Assembly: GCA_963802095.1 (NCBI GenBank)
Contig: CAWDHI010000002.1
Location: forward strand, 62,001-126,000
Source: CAVVEQ01 sp963802095
GTDB taxonomy: Bacteria > Chloroflexota > Anaerolineae > Anaerolineales > Anaerolineaceae
Direction: 5' to 3'
DNA: 64,000 bases
Below are positions 1-9,516 of the stretch, piece after piece (position 1 is the first letter of the stretch; each line of letters begins with the position of its first letter). Below the pieces are notes generated by a model. It saw nothing but the letters and a program-made list of their open reading frames with translations, was not told the DNA's origin and ran no database searches. Position numbers and translations under genes: made by a program.

Positions 1-3000
1 CCGGATTCCCAAGGCGCACTAGAATAAATGCAATAAAGAAAATCAATCCGAACGCTTCCACCACCAGGAATTGCCGCCAGGATTCTCTAACCTCCTGAGT
101 AAATTCCTTTTTATCTTTGAAGAAAAGGAATAGGTTCCATCCAAGGATCAGCACCAGAACGCCTAGGATTGTCACCCGGGAAAATGCTGCCCCATAGGAA
201 CCGGAGATCCAAACCAGGAATGCCAGCAGGAGCAAACCAGCGAGTTTGGCAATGGGATAACCTTTATCGAGTAATCCCCCAAAGGCGATCCGAACGGTTG
301 GATACATTATCCAACCCAGAACAGTCAGAGCGAGGTACCAGGCTAGGACTCCCAGTAGGGGATACTTGTTTAATGGATTATCAAATGAGAAGTAATCCGA
401 CCAGGTTCCACCAGCTTGTTGGGCTGCAAGCCTTTCCGGAGGAAGGGTTAAATTCCCTTTATACTCACTGGCAGATTTTGGGGTCAGGTCGATCACTTTC
501 GAAAGATCCACTTGGTTAAAGATCTCGCGAACCTTGGCAGGATCGTATTCGTTGGTTTTTCGAAATATCAAAACCTTGGGATGATCGTAAACCGTGAAAG
601 CTTCTTCGGCATACTGGGTGTTGAATTCAACTGCACCGAGGCGAGGGTTGGAATCAAAGGTCTGAACCAGTTCGTATCCAAGGTTTCCCTGGTAATCGCC
701 TGGTTCGCCTTCTGCATAACACTTATAGATTGTCTTTTCGACCGGGCATCCAATCAGGCTCCTGTAAAAAGCGCTCACAAGCGGGTAGCGTTCAGGGATG
801 CGCGTCAGGCTTCCCCACTGTCGGTTCGAGCTAATGAAAATATAATCACCCTGATCCAAAGCGCTGGTGATCCTCTGGAGCTTATCGGCATTATCATCCC
901 AGTAAAGTTCCAGATTTAGATCGGTTCTATATAGCCCGTTGTTGTAATCAAATGGAGAGAATCCGTCCATGGGGTAAGGCAGCGGATCATCCCAGGAGGA
1001 TTCATTGATCTGCCTGCTGCCGGTAATCCCGAGCGCGCCCATACCATCTTCGAATGTTATTGATATGCGGTAAGGTTGGCCTTTTTCCACCAATACTGCC
1101 GCATCCAGCGGGATCGTTGCTTCTTCGCCGCGGGGATTATTGGCTGCGAGGAAATCCGATTCAAGCGTACCACCGCCTATTGACTGGAAGCTGCCATCGG
1201 GATTGCTTTTTTCGATCAGGAGAGTGAGTTTCTTTAAACCTTCATTGGATTCCCAATCCACGATCCTTCCGAACGATAGCTTGGTCAGATTTCCAGATTC
1301 CATTGGATTGAACACTAGGGAATAGGCTTCTCCGGGTTGTAGCAATCTGGCGGGTTCGGGCAGCGCCTGGGTGGAATTACCCTTCTCTCCGGAAAATCGA
1401 ATGGCAGCAGGGCCTGCCAGGGTAATGGCAGTACCTGGCTCCAGAAGACGGAATTCGATCGAGTAGGTATGACCAGGCGTGAGCTCAATTGGTTGTCCAA
1501 AAACGGCCTGGTAACCTCCACCGCGCGGGTCATCATTGCCGCCAAATGAATTCCGGATCGTACCACTCGCCACTTGTGGAGGGTTGGCACTGAGATCTGT
1601 AGCGGTGACCAACAGCGTTTTCTCAGCGGGATTGTTCCCCGGATCGACGATATGCGATAGATCAACCCCAAACCACTTGCTGCTCGCGTCGTTTTTGATC
1701 ACCATCCGGACCGGTTTTTCAAAGGTTACGTCGGTTCCCAACGGATATGATAGTGGTTGTTTGTATGTGCTGCCATTATTTTCAATGTGAATATCAAGTG
1801 GTCCGGGGACGTTCTGGTAAATCCACTCGCTGGCAGCCAAACGGGTTATTGGCCGGGTGTAGATGCGCGAAAAGGAATAAGCCCATAGTATTGTTGATGC
1901 AAGAACTACCACACCGGTAAAAATCGATAATCCTTTCAGCCACGCGCCTGCGGATTTCTTCTCCTGGGCTTCTTTGTGCTTCCCCGCCTCCCAAATGGAA
2001 ACAACCGCCCAGGATGCAATGATCGCCAGGGTGGGATAGACAAGCATTTGATAGCGCATGCTGCGTGTAAAGTTGATGGACTGCCAAAGGAAGTATATGA
2101 AAGTCCAACCCCATAACAACAGGAAAGGTTTCCATGAACCTTTCAGCATCCTGATCCCCATCCAGATAAACCCGATCCAGGCCAAAATCCCCAGGGGGAA
2201 ACCAAACCCCCAATTGGTAAGGTTTTGCCAGGCAAAGGTTAACGGCCGGCGCGCCCACTGGATGCCCGGCGGGAAGGTGGAGTCGCCCGCGCTGAGCGCG
2301 CTTAACTCCCGCAGGTTTCCGATCCATTTCGGATTCGGTTCCCATCCGATATATCGCAATACCCCGGCCGGACCATTTTGGGAAGCATCCGCCAGGGTTT
2401 GCGTGAGGAATCCAGGAGCACTGAAAGCATAGGGTTGTAAAACGCGAAAGACAAATAAACTTATTACCCCGGCAAGAATGACATTTCGCAGGATCAGCCA
2501 TTTGTATTGATCCTGGTGGATCGAATTCATGTTTCGAAAAAGGATGAATGCAGCCGCTGGAAGAAGAATCGCGAGCAGGCCTGCATTCACCTTGGAAGCT
2601 GCTGCCATTCCCAGGGTGATACCAAATAATGCATAAGGAAGGAAGTGCTTCCAACCGGAGCGAACCCAGAACCATTTTCGGGATGCGTCGATTTCTTCCA
2701 GCGAATCCTTCGGGGTTGTCTGGATCAACACGGCGATGAAAAAGGTTAGCATTCCAAAGAAATTGGTGGATGTATCCACCGTCCAATAATGGGAAAGCTG
2801 AATGGGAAGTACCGCAAAAGCGTAGAAAGCCGCCCCCAATAAAGCCAAAACCTTGTTTCGGAATAACCTGAGACCGATCATGAAACAAAGAAACACGGTC
2901 AGCAGGTCAACAGAAGCAGAGAAAGCTCTCCCCAGCACGGTAACCTGGTCGTATCCGGTTTGGCCGGTCCATTCTGCGAGATAGCGGACCATGAAAATTG

Positions 3001-3268
3001 GGAAGGTGCCGTAAACAAAAAATCCATATCCTCGATTTTGCGGATTAAGGCTGGAACTATCGGTGTTGAAGTATTCTTCCAGGTTCGCAACCGGGGAAAT
3101 ACCGGTTTCCACCATGGTTAGAAAGCGTTCATCAGGATGAAGGTGATAAGTCTCGTCCCAGCGGATTCCTACCACCCGCAGGTAAGCCCCCGCCAAGAGG
3201 ACAATGATCAGGATAAGATCCACCCACCACGTTTTTAATTTTTTCGATGATTCATTCGATGTTTGCAT
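1..3268 (-). CDS. GT-C glycosyltransferase (family 39-like) fused to DUF2298 region, partial
   Basis: The reading frame starts at the ATG at 3268, two bases after the stop of the upstream glycosyltransferase, and stays open to the left edge, so about 1,089 residues are visible and the C-terminus is missing. I checked the frame by translation at its start, near 2500, near 1800 and at the edge. Residues 14-33 form a membrane helix followed by an acidic loop, HLHPDERF (42-49), where GT-C enzymes carry their catalytic acid. Several more helices follow, then a long polar, presumably external, region of about 500 residues. From about residue 966 hydrophobic helices resume (KYPLLGVLAWYLALTVLGW) and resemble the N-terminal part of DUF2298/Chlor_Arch_YYY membrane proteins. 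Likely role: transfer of a sugar from a polyprenyl-phosphate donor outside the membrane. The substrate is unknown. Domain calls come from recognised sequence style, not from a search. Confidence 0.8.
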   Translation of the reverse strand, partial: MQTSNESSKKLKTWWVDLILIIVLLAGAYLRVVGIRWDETYHLHPDERFLTMVETGISPVANLEEYFNTDSSSLNPQNRGYGFFVYGTFPIFMVRYLAEWTGQTGYDQVTVLGRAFSASVDLLTVFLCFMIGLRLFRNKVLALLGAAFYAFAVLPIQLSHYWTVDTSTNFFGMLTFFIAVLIQTTPKDSLEEIDASRKWFWVRSGWKHFLPYALFGITLGMAAASKVNAGLLAILLPAAAFILFRNMNSIHQDQYKWLILRNVILAGVISLFVFRVLQPYAFSAPGFLTQTLADASQNGPAGVLRYIGWEPNPKWIGNLRELSALSAGDSTFPPGIQWARRPLTFAWQNLTNWGFGFPLGILAWIGFIWMGIRMLKGSWKPFLLLWGWTFIYFLWQSINFTRSMRYQMLVYPTLAIIASWAVVSIWEAGKHKEAQEKKSAGAWLKGLSIFTGVVVLASTILWAYSFSRIYTRPITRLAASEWIYQNVPGPLDIHIENNGSTYKQPLSYPLGTDVTFEKPVRMVIKNDASSKWFGVDLSHIVDPGNNPAEKTLLVTATDLSANPPQVASGTIRNSFGGNDDPRGGGYQAVFGQPIELTPGHTYSIEFRLLEPGTAITLAGPAAIRFSGEKGNSTQALPEPARLLQPGEAYSLVFNPMESGNLTKLSFGRIVDWESNEGLKKLTLLIEKSNPDGSFQSIGGGTLESDFLAANNPRGEEATIPLDAAVLVEKGQPYRISITFEDGMGALGITGSRQINESSWDDPLPYPMDGFSPFDYNNGLYRTDLNLELYWDDNADKLQRITSALDQGDYIFISSNRQWGSLTRIPERYPLVSAFYRSLIGCPVEKTIYKCYAEGEPGDYQGNLGYELVQTFDSNPRLGAVEFNTQYAEEAFTVYDHPKVLIFRKTNEYDPAKVREIFNQVDLSKVIDLTPKSASEYKGNLTLPPERLAAQQAGGTWSDYFSFDNPLNKYPLLGVLAWYLALTVLGWIMYPTVRIAFGGLLDKGYPIAKLAGLLLLAFLVWISGSYGAAFSRVTILGVLVLILGWNLFLFFKDKKEFTQEVRESWRQFLVVEAFGLIFFIAFILVRLGNP

Positions 3269-3270
3269 AA

Positions 3271-5421
3271 TCACTCAGCGGAAGCCTGGGCTGGAACAAT
3301 GAAGATAAAGAAATCCTTGCCCTCGCGCGGGTTTCTGAAGGTCGTGGTTGTTCCGCTCGGGTACATTGCCTGCAGTTTTGCCAAGTCTTCGGTATCTTCA
3401 GCTTTGAGTATAAACATCTTGGTACGTTTCTCGGTGAGAGTATCCTTAATATTTTCCGGCCAGAGGGCATAATCCTTTTGTGGGTAACCTGCATTGATAC
3501 CCACCAAGCGGGTATCAACCCAATAAGGGAATGGCACAACATAGGCGGTTTCACTCGTCCCAACCGAATCGGCAAAACCGCGGATTACCCTGCCAATTTC
3601 CGAGGTATTCCAGGCACCGGCCATAAACTGTTCATCAAAAGTTTTGAAGACCAGCCTGAAATTCAATGCCGCAGTCCAGATGAAAAGAATCACCCCCAGC
3701 AGGAGGATCATCGTTCGGCCAAATCGACCATTCATCTTTTTCCACATGCTTTCCAGTGCGCTCATAATCCCCATCGCAGCGATGACAAAAACCGGGATAA
3801 TGGCTGCACCGGTTCGATTGAGTGAGGGATTCTCTGCTGGGAAGGCCAGTGAAAGGATCGAAGGCATCATAAGCAATGGGATGGATATCAGGAGGAATAG
3901 ATCAATCCAATCCCTTTTCTTTATGTAACGCATAATGACAATAATTAGCCCGAGGAAGAAGAAGGCTCCGGTAACATAATCCAAGGCAGGGCGGTGCGGA
4001 ATGGAATGTACCCAGATCTCACCATTATCGTGAAAGAACATCGATAGCGCATTCCAGGTATTCGAAAGGAAAATCTGCCATGCCGGACCAGGCAGGGGAG
4101 ACTCTGTCCCCGCCAGCCGGCTAAATGCCCGCACGCTGAAACCGCTTGGATCCTCAACCGAATAACGGAAAAGCGGGATGAAGACTGCGAAGGCCATTCC
4201 TCCCAGCACCACCAGGGTGATCAAAGCCTGTTTTCGTTTCCCTTTTGAAACCGGGTGGAGCAGATAGATCGCAAAAGCCGCCAGGATCACAAAGGGAATA
4301 AATCTCGAAGGGCTGTATCCATGCAACCCAAAACCAACCGCCAGCCCGGAAAGCAGGATCAAGTTGCGGTCTTGTTTGCGAATTCCCCGGATCAGGAAAT
4401 ATAGCGCGGGAGCGGCAAAAAAAGGGTAGAGCGGAAACCGCAGTCCAATTCGCGATATTACGTTTGGCCAATAAGCGATCCCAGCCAGCAGCAAGGCTGC
4501 CAGGCCAACATACCTATTGGCGACTTCCTTTCCCAATAGGTAAATAAAAGGCAAGGTGAAAAATCCAAGCAGAGCTGTGCCTAATTTCAGGCTGAGAAAG
4601 GTTAAACCAAGGTTAAGCCAGGATGCGATGATCGCAGTCAGATACATCTGAACGAATTCCCGCCCGGTATTTCGCGGGAAAAAGATCGAATACTGGCCAT
4701 TTAGAATATCACCGACATCCAGGAGCTTCTCTGCCTGGTCGCTGAACATCTCCCCGGGAACCTGATTCAAGCGGTAAAACCGGTAGAAGGTAACTAGAAG
4801 AATGGAAAATAACACCAGAACCGTCCAGGCTGTGACCTTGATTGTGAAAAGGGGTTTGCCATTCCGCTGGTTCAGACTTTTCCACCACGGTTCCCCCTCC
4901 CCTTTCACCCATAAAGCATAAAAGAGAAAAGCCATCCCCGCTATCCAAAGGGTCAAATTCAGCAGCGTAAATAGATTGCCGCCAAACGCGAAAAAGGAAA
5001 GCATCAAAAGAAGAATGCTGATCAGGAAAGGAACTCTGCGAAAGCCCGTGTTGAATGTTTGATCGGTACCGGACGGATTCTGAGGCAGCTCCCATTCTCG
5101 CGTCAGGATGGCCGCCACGACGAGAAAACCCGCAAGAACGTATAGCCCGATAGCACCTTTAATGCTGGGGTTCGGTGGCTCCAGGAGCGCCTGGGCGATC
5201 AGAGCCAGAATGAGCGCTCCGAATGTCTTCCAGGGACCCATCCTCACAGTTGCTTCTTTTTCCCTTTTCTTATCGGGCTGCCCGGAGGTTGATGCGGGAT
5301 CGATTTTTTCTCCAACCACTTCGATGCCATCCGAAGCAACAAGCGGTTGCTGGGTTACACTTTTTTTCTTCCAGAATTGGATCTTATCCTTGAGAATATC
5401 GAGGACGCTGGGTTCATTCAT
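3271..5421 (-). CDS. Membrane glycosyltransferase, GT39/ArnT-like (GT-C fold)
   Basis: This 716-residue protein has a charged cytoplasmic N-terminus of about 70 residues and then at least twelve hydrophobic helices. A conserved-looking acidic loop near residue 230 (GEMFSDQAEKLLDVGDI) follows a membrane helix, as expected for the catalytic loop of dolichyl-phosphate-mannose-type transferases. The last 130 residues are soluble (SEIGRVIRGFADSVG...), typical of the external C-terminal domain. The gene ends two bases before the ATG of the next glycosyltransferase, so the two are surely co-transcribed. The family uses polyprenyl-phosphate sugars as donors and works on the outer face of the membrane; acceptor and sugar cannot be read from the sequence. 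The upstream gap of 65 bases shows no clear promoter. Confidence 0.85.
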   Translation of the reverse strand: MNEPSVLDILKDKIQFWKKKSVTQQPLVASDGIEVVGEKIDPASTSGQPDKKREKEATVRMGPWKTFGALILALIAQALLEPPNPSIKGAIGLYVLAGFLVVAAILTREWELPQNPSGTDQTFNTGFRRVPFLISILLLMLSFFAFGGNLFTLLNLTLWIAGMAFLFYALWVKGEGEPWWKSLNQRNGKPLFTIKVTAWTVLVLFSILLVTFYRFYRLNQVPGEMFSDQAEKLLDVGDILNGQYSIFFPRNTGREFVQMYLTAIIASWLNLGLTFLSLKLGTALLGFFTLPFIYLLGKEVANRYVGLAALLLAGIAYWPNVISRIGLRFPLYPFFAAPALYFLIRGIRKQDRNLILLSGLAVGFGLHGYSPSRFIPFVILAAFAIYLLHPVSKGKRKQALITLVVLGGMAFAVFIPLFRYSVEDPSGFSVRAFSRLAGTESPLPGPAWQIFLSNTWNALSMFFHDNGEIWVHSIPHRPALDYVTGAFFFLGLIIVIMRYIKKRDWIDLFLLISIPLLMMPSILSLAFPAENPSLNRTGAAIIPVFVIAAMGIMSALESMWKKMNGRFGRTMILLLGVILFIWTAALNFRLVFKTFDEQFMAGAWNTSEIGRVIRGFADSVGTSETAYVVPFPYWVDTRLVGINAGYPQKDYALWPENIKDTLTEKRTKMFILKAEDTEDLAKLQAMYPSGTTTTFRNPREGKDFFIFIVPAQASAE

Positions 5422-5486
5422 ATCTTATTCGTTATCCGATTAAATAATGACGTTTGATGATACCTTAATAATCCTACAGCATTTTT

Positions 5487-6281
5487 TCACAATTTTCTCG
5501 CCAGGTAAAAAGCATAGGATCCCTTCTGCTGACGGCGCGGTTCGGTATACCATGGTTGAACGATCTTCGATGTGAGCCACAGGTTCCATCGCTTTGGGAT
5601 GAGTATCCATTTCTTGAAAAGAAAATGGCACACCAGCGAGGGCAAGCCAAGGTAATGCCCCCACTCCAGTACTGCCAGGCTCCTCGGTGAAAAATAATCC
5701 CACTGGTCATCGATGGAGAATCCGTGTCTTTCCAATCGTTCTTCCCACACTTTTCGAGAATCGCAATGATGGTGGCGGGAAATGCGGTTGAAAAAGGCAC
5801 GATACTTATCCGCCAATTTGTGCAAACCCACCTTGTCCAACCAGTTCGAGATGGATAGGTTCAATAGAAAATTCTCGTTTGGTACGCAGAAAATGAATGG
5901 CGCTCCTGGTTTGAGAACCCGCGATAATTCCTCCAATACCGGATCGAGATCGGGTATGTGTTCCAGCACGGAATTGCTCACAGCGGAGGAGAAATATTCC
6001 TTGGGGAACGGGATTCGATCCCCTGTACCTTGGATGACCTGCTTGTATTTTCCCTCTCTGCCAGCGATGCTTACCGGTCCTGTCCAGGGGTCCAAGCCAA
6101 CACTTACCTCTTCATTGAACGCGATCCGGGAAAAGTGACCATCGCCACAACCCAGGTCTAGACTCGGCGAAAGCAATTCTAAGTCCTCATATACCCGCGC
6201 CTCCACCGCCCTCAGCAGACCGCGAAAGTATGGCAGGCTGCAAATATTCAACCACAGATAATCCTTGCTGCCTGTGCTCAT
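5487..6281 (-). CDS. Class I SAM-dependent methyltransferase
   Basis: A 264-residue Methyltransf_11-type enzyme. Residues 42-50 give the SAM-binding motif I (DLGCGDGHF), an acidic residue follows at the end of strand 2 (VGLDPW), and SNSVLEHIPDLD is the usual motif after strand 4, followed by the RVLKPGAPFIF strand 5 segment. The start ATG overlaps the stop of the upstream GT4 gene by four bases (ATGA), so the two are translationally coupled. Its place among glycosyltransferases suggests methylation of a sugar or glycolipid, but the acceptor is not evident. No membrane helix is seen. Confidence 0.85.
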   Translation of the reverse strand: MSTGSKDYLWLNICSLPYFRGLLRAVEARVYEDLELLSPSLDLGCGDGHFSRIAFNEEVSVGLDPWTGPVSIAGREGKYKQVIQGTGDRIPFPKEYFSSAVSNSVLEHIPDLDPVLEELSRVLKPGAPFIFCVPNENFLLNLSISNWLDKVGLHKLADKYRAFFNRISRHHHCDSRKVWEERLERHGFSIDDQWDYFSPRSLAVLEWGHYLGLPSLVCHFLFKKWILIPKRWNLWLTSKIVQPWYTEPRRQQKGSYAFYLARKL

Positions 6282-7447
6282 TTCGATCGGATCTCCCTGG
6301 CTATTTTGTCGAAGAGCACTTCATATTCCCGGGCAATTGAATCCGGATCGTAAATTTCCTGCAGCTTCTCCCGGGGGACGATTTTCTTTTTCTTCTCAGC
6401 GAGGATCTCCAGAACGGCTTCTGCCAATGCCTTCGAATCGCCAATTGGAATGATCCTGCCCATTTCATGGTTTCGGACGGGTTGCCGAACCCCAGGCAGA
6501 TCCGATGCGACACAGGGCACCCCATTCATCATCGCTTCTATTTGCACCAATCCGAATGCTTCGGTGGAGTTCAGGCTCGGTAGCACCAGAAGGTCAATAT
6601 TCGGGTAGAACGTTGCCATTTCCAAGGGATTTAATATTCCCAGGAATTGCCAATGACCGTTCTTAATATATTCATCTATCCTGGGTTTCAACCTGGAGAA
6701 ATAGGATTCCTCACCTATGATGTTTTGGTTTGGTCCGGCAAACTGAAATAATGCCTGTGGGTGTTTTTCAAGAATTGCGGGCATCGCATCCAACAATACC
6801 TCCACGCCCTTTTCGGTCGCGAATCTGGCAGCCATACCGATCACAGGTCTATGCCGGTCGGGATTATGCAGGGTGTTGAATGCTTCCACATCCCGCTGCG
6901 GAACCTCAGGTAATTCCACTGGCGGCGGAATCACCTGCAATTTTCCCAGGTGGCGTTTAAGGTAACTAGAATTTTCAGCGTAATCCCGGGTATAGGTCAC
7001 AATGCGGTGAGTCCAGATTGCAGCCAGGTTATTCGCAATTTTGACAGCCAGGTTTGCCAATTGGGAGATCGGACCAGGCGGCATGAGCAGATCGCAATGG
7101 TACGTGATCACGGTCGGTTTCCTATAGATCCGACCTCTTAATGCAATACCGGCAGCATCGAATTGTGGTAGGTGGAGCTGGATGGCGTCGTTTTCTCGCA
7201 CTAGTTGGCTCGCCAGGATCCCAAACCTCGGCATGACCACCCCTTTGCTCAGCCGGAACGCGACCGGTACGCGAACGATGCGCACTCCCTCTTGCACCTC
7301 TTCGAGAGGCAGCAAGGGGTCATACTGCGAGGTCAAAATCGTTACCTGGTGGCCACGCGTAACCATCGCACGGGCAAGCCGTTCGGCATAGATGGTTAAT
7401 CCGCTGGTGTGCGGTCGGTAATAAGTAAGTACGATGAGTATTTTCAT
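6278..7447 (-). CDS. Glycosyltransferase family 4 (GT-B fold)
   Basis: A 389-residue protein with both GT-B halves. The N-terminal acceptor domain opens with YYRPHTSGLTIYAERLARAM, the usual glycine-rich loop. The C-terminal donor domain has VIGMAARFATEKGVEVLLDA and the E-x7-E signature EAFGLVQIE followed by MMNGVPCVASDLPG. It is expected to transfer a nucleotide-activated sugar in the cytoplasm. It sits between the epimerase (13 bases upstream) and the methyltransferase (overlapping by four bases), all in one direction, which fits a glycolipid or cell-surface glycan pathway. Confidence 0.88.
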   Translation of the reverse strand: MKILIVLTYYRPHTSGLTIYAERLARAMVTRGHQVTILTSQYDPLLPLEEVQEGVRIVRVPVAFRLSKGVVMPRFGILASQLVRENDAIQLHLPQFDAAGIALRGRIYRKPTVITYHCDLLMPPGPISQLANLAVKIANNLAAIWTHRIVTYTRDYAENSSYLKRHLGKLQVIPPPVELPEVPQRDVEAFNTLHNPDRHRPVIGMAARFATEKGVEVLLDAMPAILEKHPQALFQFAGPNQNIIGEESYFSRLKPRIDEYIKNGHWQFLGILNPLEMATFYPNIDLLVLPSLNSTEAFGLVQIEAMMNGVPCVASDLPGVRQPVRNHEMGRIIPIGDSKALAEAVLEILAEKKKKIVPREKLQEIYDPDSIAREYEVLFDKIAREIRSK

Positions 7448-7460
7448 TCAGCGCGAACTA

Positions 7461-8486
7461 TTAAAATAGATTTTTATTCGCAACCACCCAATCATAAAGC
7501 CTGCGAATGCCTTCTTCGACCCCGACCTTCGGTTCCCAACCAAGCTCCTGTTTCGCCTTCTGGATATCCGAGACATAGACTTTTTGATCCCCTGGGCGCC
7601 AATCACCCCACTTTGCCTTGATGGGGTGACCCAGTAACTTTTCCAGGATCGGGGCGAATTCATTCCACACAGAGATAACATTTTTTGAACCACCCCCGAT
7701 ATTGAATGCATTTCCAGAAGCCTTATCTTTCCTGGCAATTGCGGCGTCGTATGCATCTAGGAGATCATCCACAAAAAGCAGGTCGCGAATCTGTTTTCCA
7801 TCTCCATAAATGGAAATCGGTCTTCCCAGCACCGACGCGATAACAAACCACGCCACCCATCCCTGGTCTTCGATACCAAACTGGCGGGTGCCAAAAATGC
7901 AGCTCTGGCGGAAAACCATCGTCGGCAGGTTATAGATCCGTGCGTAGTCTCGTACGTATTGATCCCCGCAACCCTTTGAGCAGCCATAAGGGGAGTGAAA
8001 ATCCAGTGGCTGTTTTTCGTCCATCCCTTCCGGAAAATCACGATATCGGTAACGGGTGGTATCTTCCACAACTGCCACGTCCAACATTTCACCATAGACC
8101 TTGTTGGTTGATGCGTAAAGGAACATCGGTTTTTTTCTGGATGCCCTTGCGGCTTCCAATGTATTGAAGGTCCCAAGCGCGTTGATTTCGAAATCCTCGC
8201 GGGGTTTCATCACCGAAGTTGTAACCGCCACCTGGGCTGCCAGGTGCAGGATAATATCCGCTTCACGGGCGGCTTCTTCGATAGAATCCGCGTTACGCAC
8301 ATCACCCTGGATGAGCTTGAAGGCATTATCGCCGAATGTTTGCCGCAGCCATTCCAGGTTCAACCGGGAACCCGAACGGGAGAGATTATCAAAGATGGTG
8401 ACCTTCTCATTTCGTTTCAACAACCGTGCGGCATAATTGCAGCCGATAAACCCGGCTCCCCCGGTGATCAGGTAATTATTAGACAT
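7461..8486 (-). CDS. NAD-dependent sugar epimerase, CDP-paratose 2-epimerase-like
   Basis: An extended short-chain dehydrogenase of 341 residues. The ATG at 8486 is preferred over one at 8537, because GGAG lies seven bases before it and the protein then starts directly with the NAD-binding strand (NYLITGGAGFIG). The catalytic Tyr-x3-Lys is in SPYGCSKG. The stretch DEKQPLDFHSPYGCSKG and the later QIRDLLFVDDLLDAY resemble CDP-tyvelose/paratose 2-epimerases more than UDP-glucose 4-epimerases, but substrate assignment in this family by eye is uncertain. Its start overlaps the end of the preceding gene by eight bases. It probably makes a nucleotide sugar for the adjacent glycosyltransferases. Confidence 0.85.
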   Translation of the reverse strand: MSNNYLITGGAGFIGCNYAARLLKRNEKVTIFDNLSRSGSRLNLEWLRQTFGDNAFKLIQGDVRNADSIEEAAREADIILHLAAQVAVTTSVMKPREDFEINALGTFNTLEAARASRKKPMFLYASTNKVYGEMLDVAVVEDTTRYRYRDFPEGMDEKQPLDFHSPYGCSKGCGDQYVRDYARIYNLPTMVFRQSCIFGTRQFGIEDQGWVAWFVIASVLGRPISIYGDGKQIRDLLFVDDLLDAYDAAIARKDKASGNAFNIGGGSKNVISVWNEFAPILEKLLGHPIKAKWGDWRPGDQKVYVSDIQKAKQELGWEPKVGVEEGIRRLYDWVVANKNLF

Positions 8487-9516
8487 TGTTTTGCTCCATG
8501 GTCGCACTATCCGCGGTAGGCCGAAGTCCGAGGTCATGCATCAGGCTCGAAATGGATTTTCCTGAATTCGCCAGCCCGTACAGGCCAAATACGGTATTAA
8601 TGGTGATATTCAACAGGTGCGTGGTAATACCGTATGCAAGCGCACTGGAAGCATCCACATTAAATAGTGAGAAAGCTGCGATTGATGAAGCCTCCCATAT
8701 GCCGATCGAGGCCGGCGCGGAAGGAATGGCAATCCCAAGTGCGATAATACCCAGGCCTAATGCGCACCACCAGAGCTGAACCCCCGGAACGAATTGACTG
8801 AGTATGACGTACGTTTCGACGATGGCGATTGCCCACGAAAGCAGCATCAATCCCAGGCTGGAGATGAATTGGATAGGGTTCTGCAGTGCCATCAAACCAA
8901 GGAAAAAAGCATCCACCTGAGGCAGAACATGCTTGCGAATCTTCTCGTTTCCCGAAGCTTTTTTCTCGATCCAGGTTTCCACAGGTGTTCGGTTCCTGGC
9001 CAGCAGGAAAAGCACCACGAATCCAAGCAACACAACCGAAAGGGTGGCGATTGCCACTGGTTTTGCCCAGCTCAAACCCAGCGCGAAGGGTAACAAGGAA
9101 ATGATCAAACCAGCCGCTATGGCAAGATCAAATGAACGTTCAATGATGATGGTGGAAAGCACCCGCACCGCACCAAGCCCGGTTTCGCCTCCCAATAGAA
9201 GCGCCCTGCCCAATTCACCTAGACGGAAGGGCAGAAAATTATTGATTAAATAACCCTCGTTCATCGCAATGAAAGCCTGCCAGGTGGTAGCCTTCCGGTC
9301 CAGCAGGATGCTCCAGGCAGCCGCCCTCGCAACAAGGGAGATCAGGTAAAGAACAACCCCTGCAGCCAGGATTATGGGCTGGGTCTGCTGCAATGCCAAC
9401 TGCAACCCCTGCATATTGATGAGGGTGGATATGAAATAAATGGCTCCAGCGCTCAGGATTACCCCTGGCAGCCAGCGCTGAATTTTCAGCGATGCCATCC
9501 TTGATCTAAAACTCAC
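8479..9516 (-). CDS. UPF0104 / lysylphosphatidylglycerol synthase TM-region flippase-like protein
   Basis: A 345-residue integral membrane protein with about eight hydrophobic helices. The segments LINNFLPFRLGELGRALLLG and PSAPASIGIWEASSIAAF are the recurring polar-in-membrane motifs of the UPF0104/LPG_synthase_TM family. Members are proposed lipid or lipid-linked sugar flippases, or membrane parts of MprF-like proteins. The ATG overlaps the lepA stop (ATGA), so expression follows lepA. Neighbouring glycan genes favour a role in moving or handling a lipid-linked intermediate; this is inference. Confidence 0.8.
   Translation of the reverse strand: MSFRSRMASLKIQRWLPGVILSAGAIYFISTLINMQGLQLALQQTQPIILAAGVVLYLISLVARAAAWSILLDRKATTWQAFIAMNEGYLINNFLPFRLGELGRALLLGGETGLGAVRVLSTIIIERSFDLAIAAGLIISLLPFALGLSWAKPVAIATLSVVLLGFVVLFLLARNRTPVETWIEKKASGNEKIRKHVLPQVDAFFLGLMALQNPIQFISSLGLMLLSWAIAIVETYVILSQFVPGVQLWWCALGLGIIALGIAIPSAPASIGIWEASSIAAFSLFNVDASSALAYGITTHLLNITINTVFGLYGLANSGKSISSLMHDLGLRPTADSATMEQNNV

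Noticed and set aside
1794..2888. Long minus-strand frame of 364 codons
   Set aside because: It is out of frame with the membrane glycosyltransferase that covers 1-3268; it is Cys/Pro/Gly/His-rich with no recognisable domain, and the other frame reads as a clear membrane enzyme.
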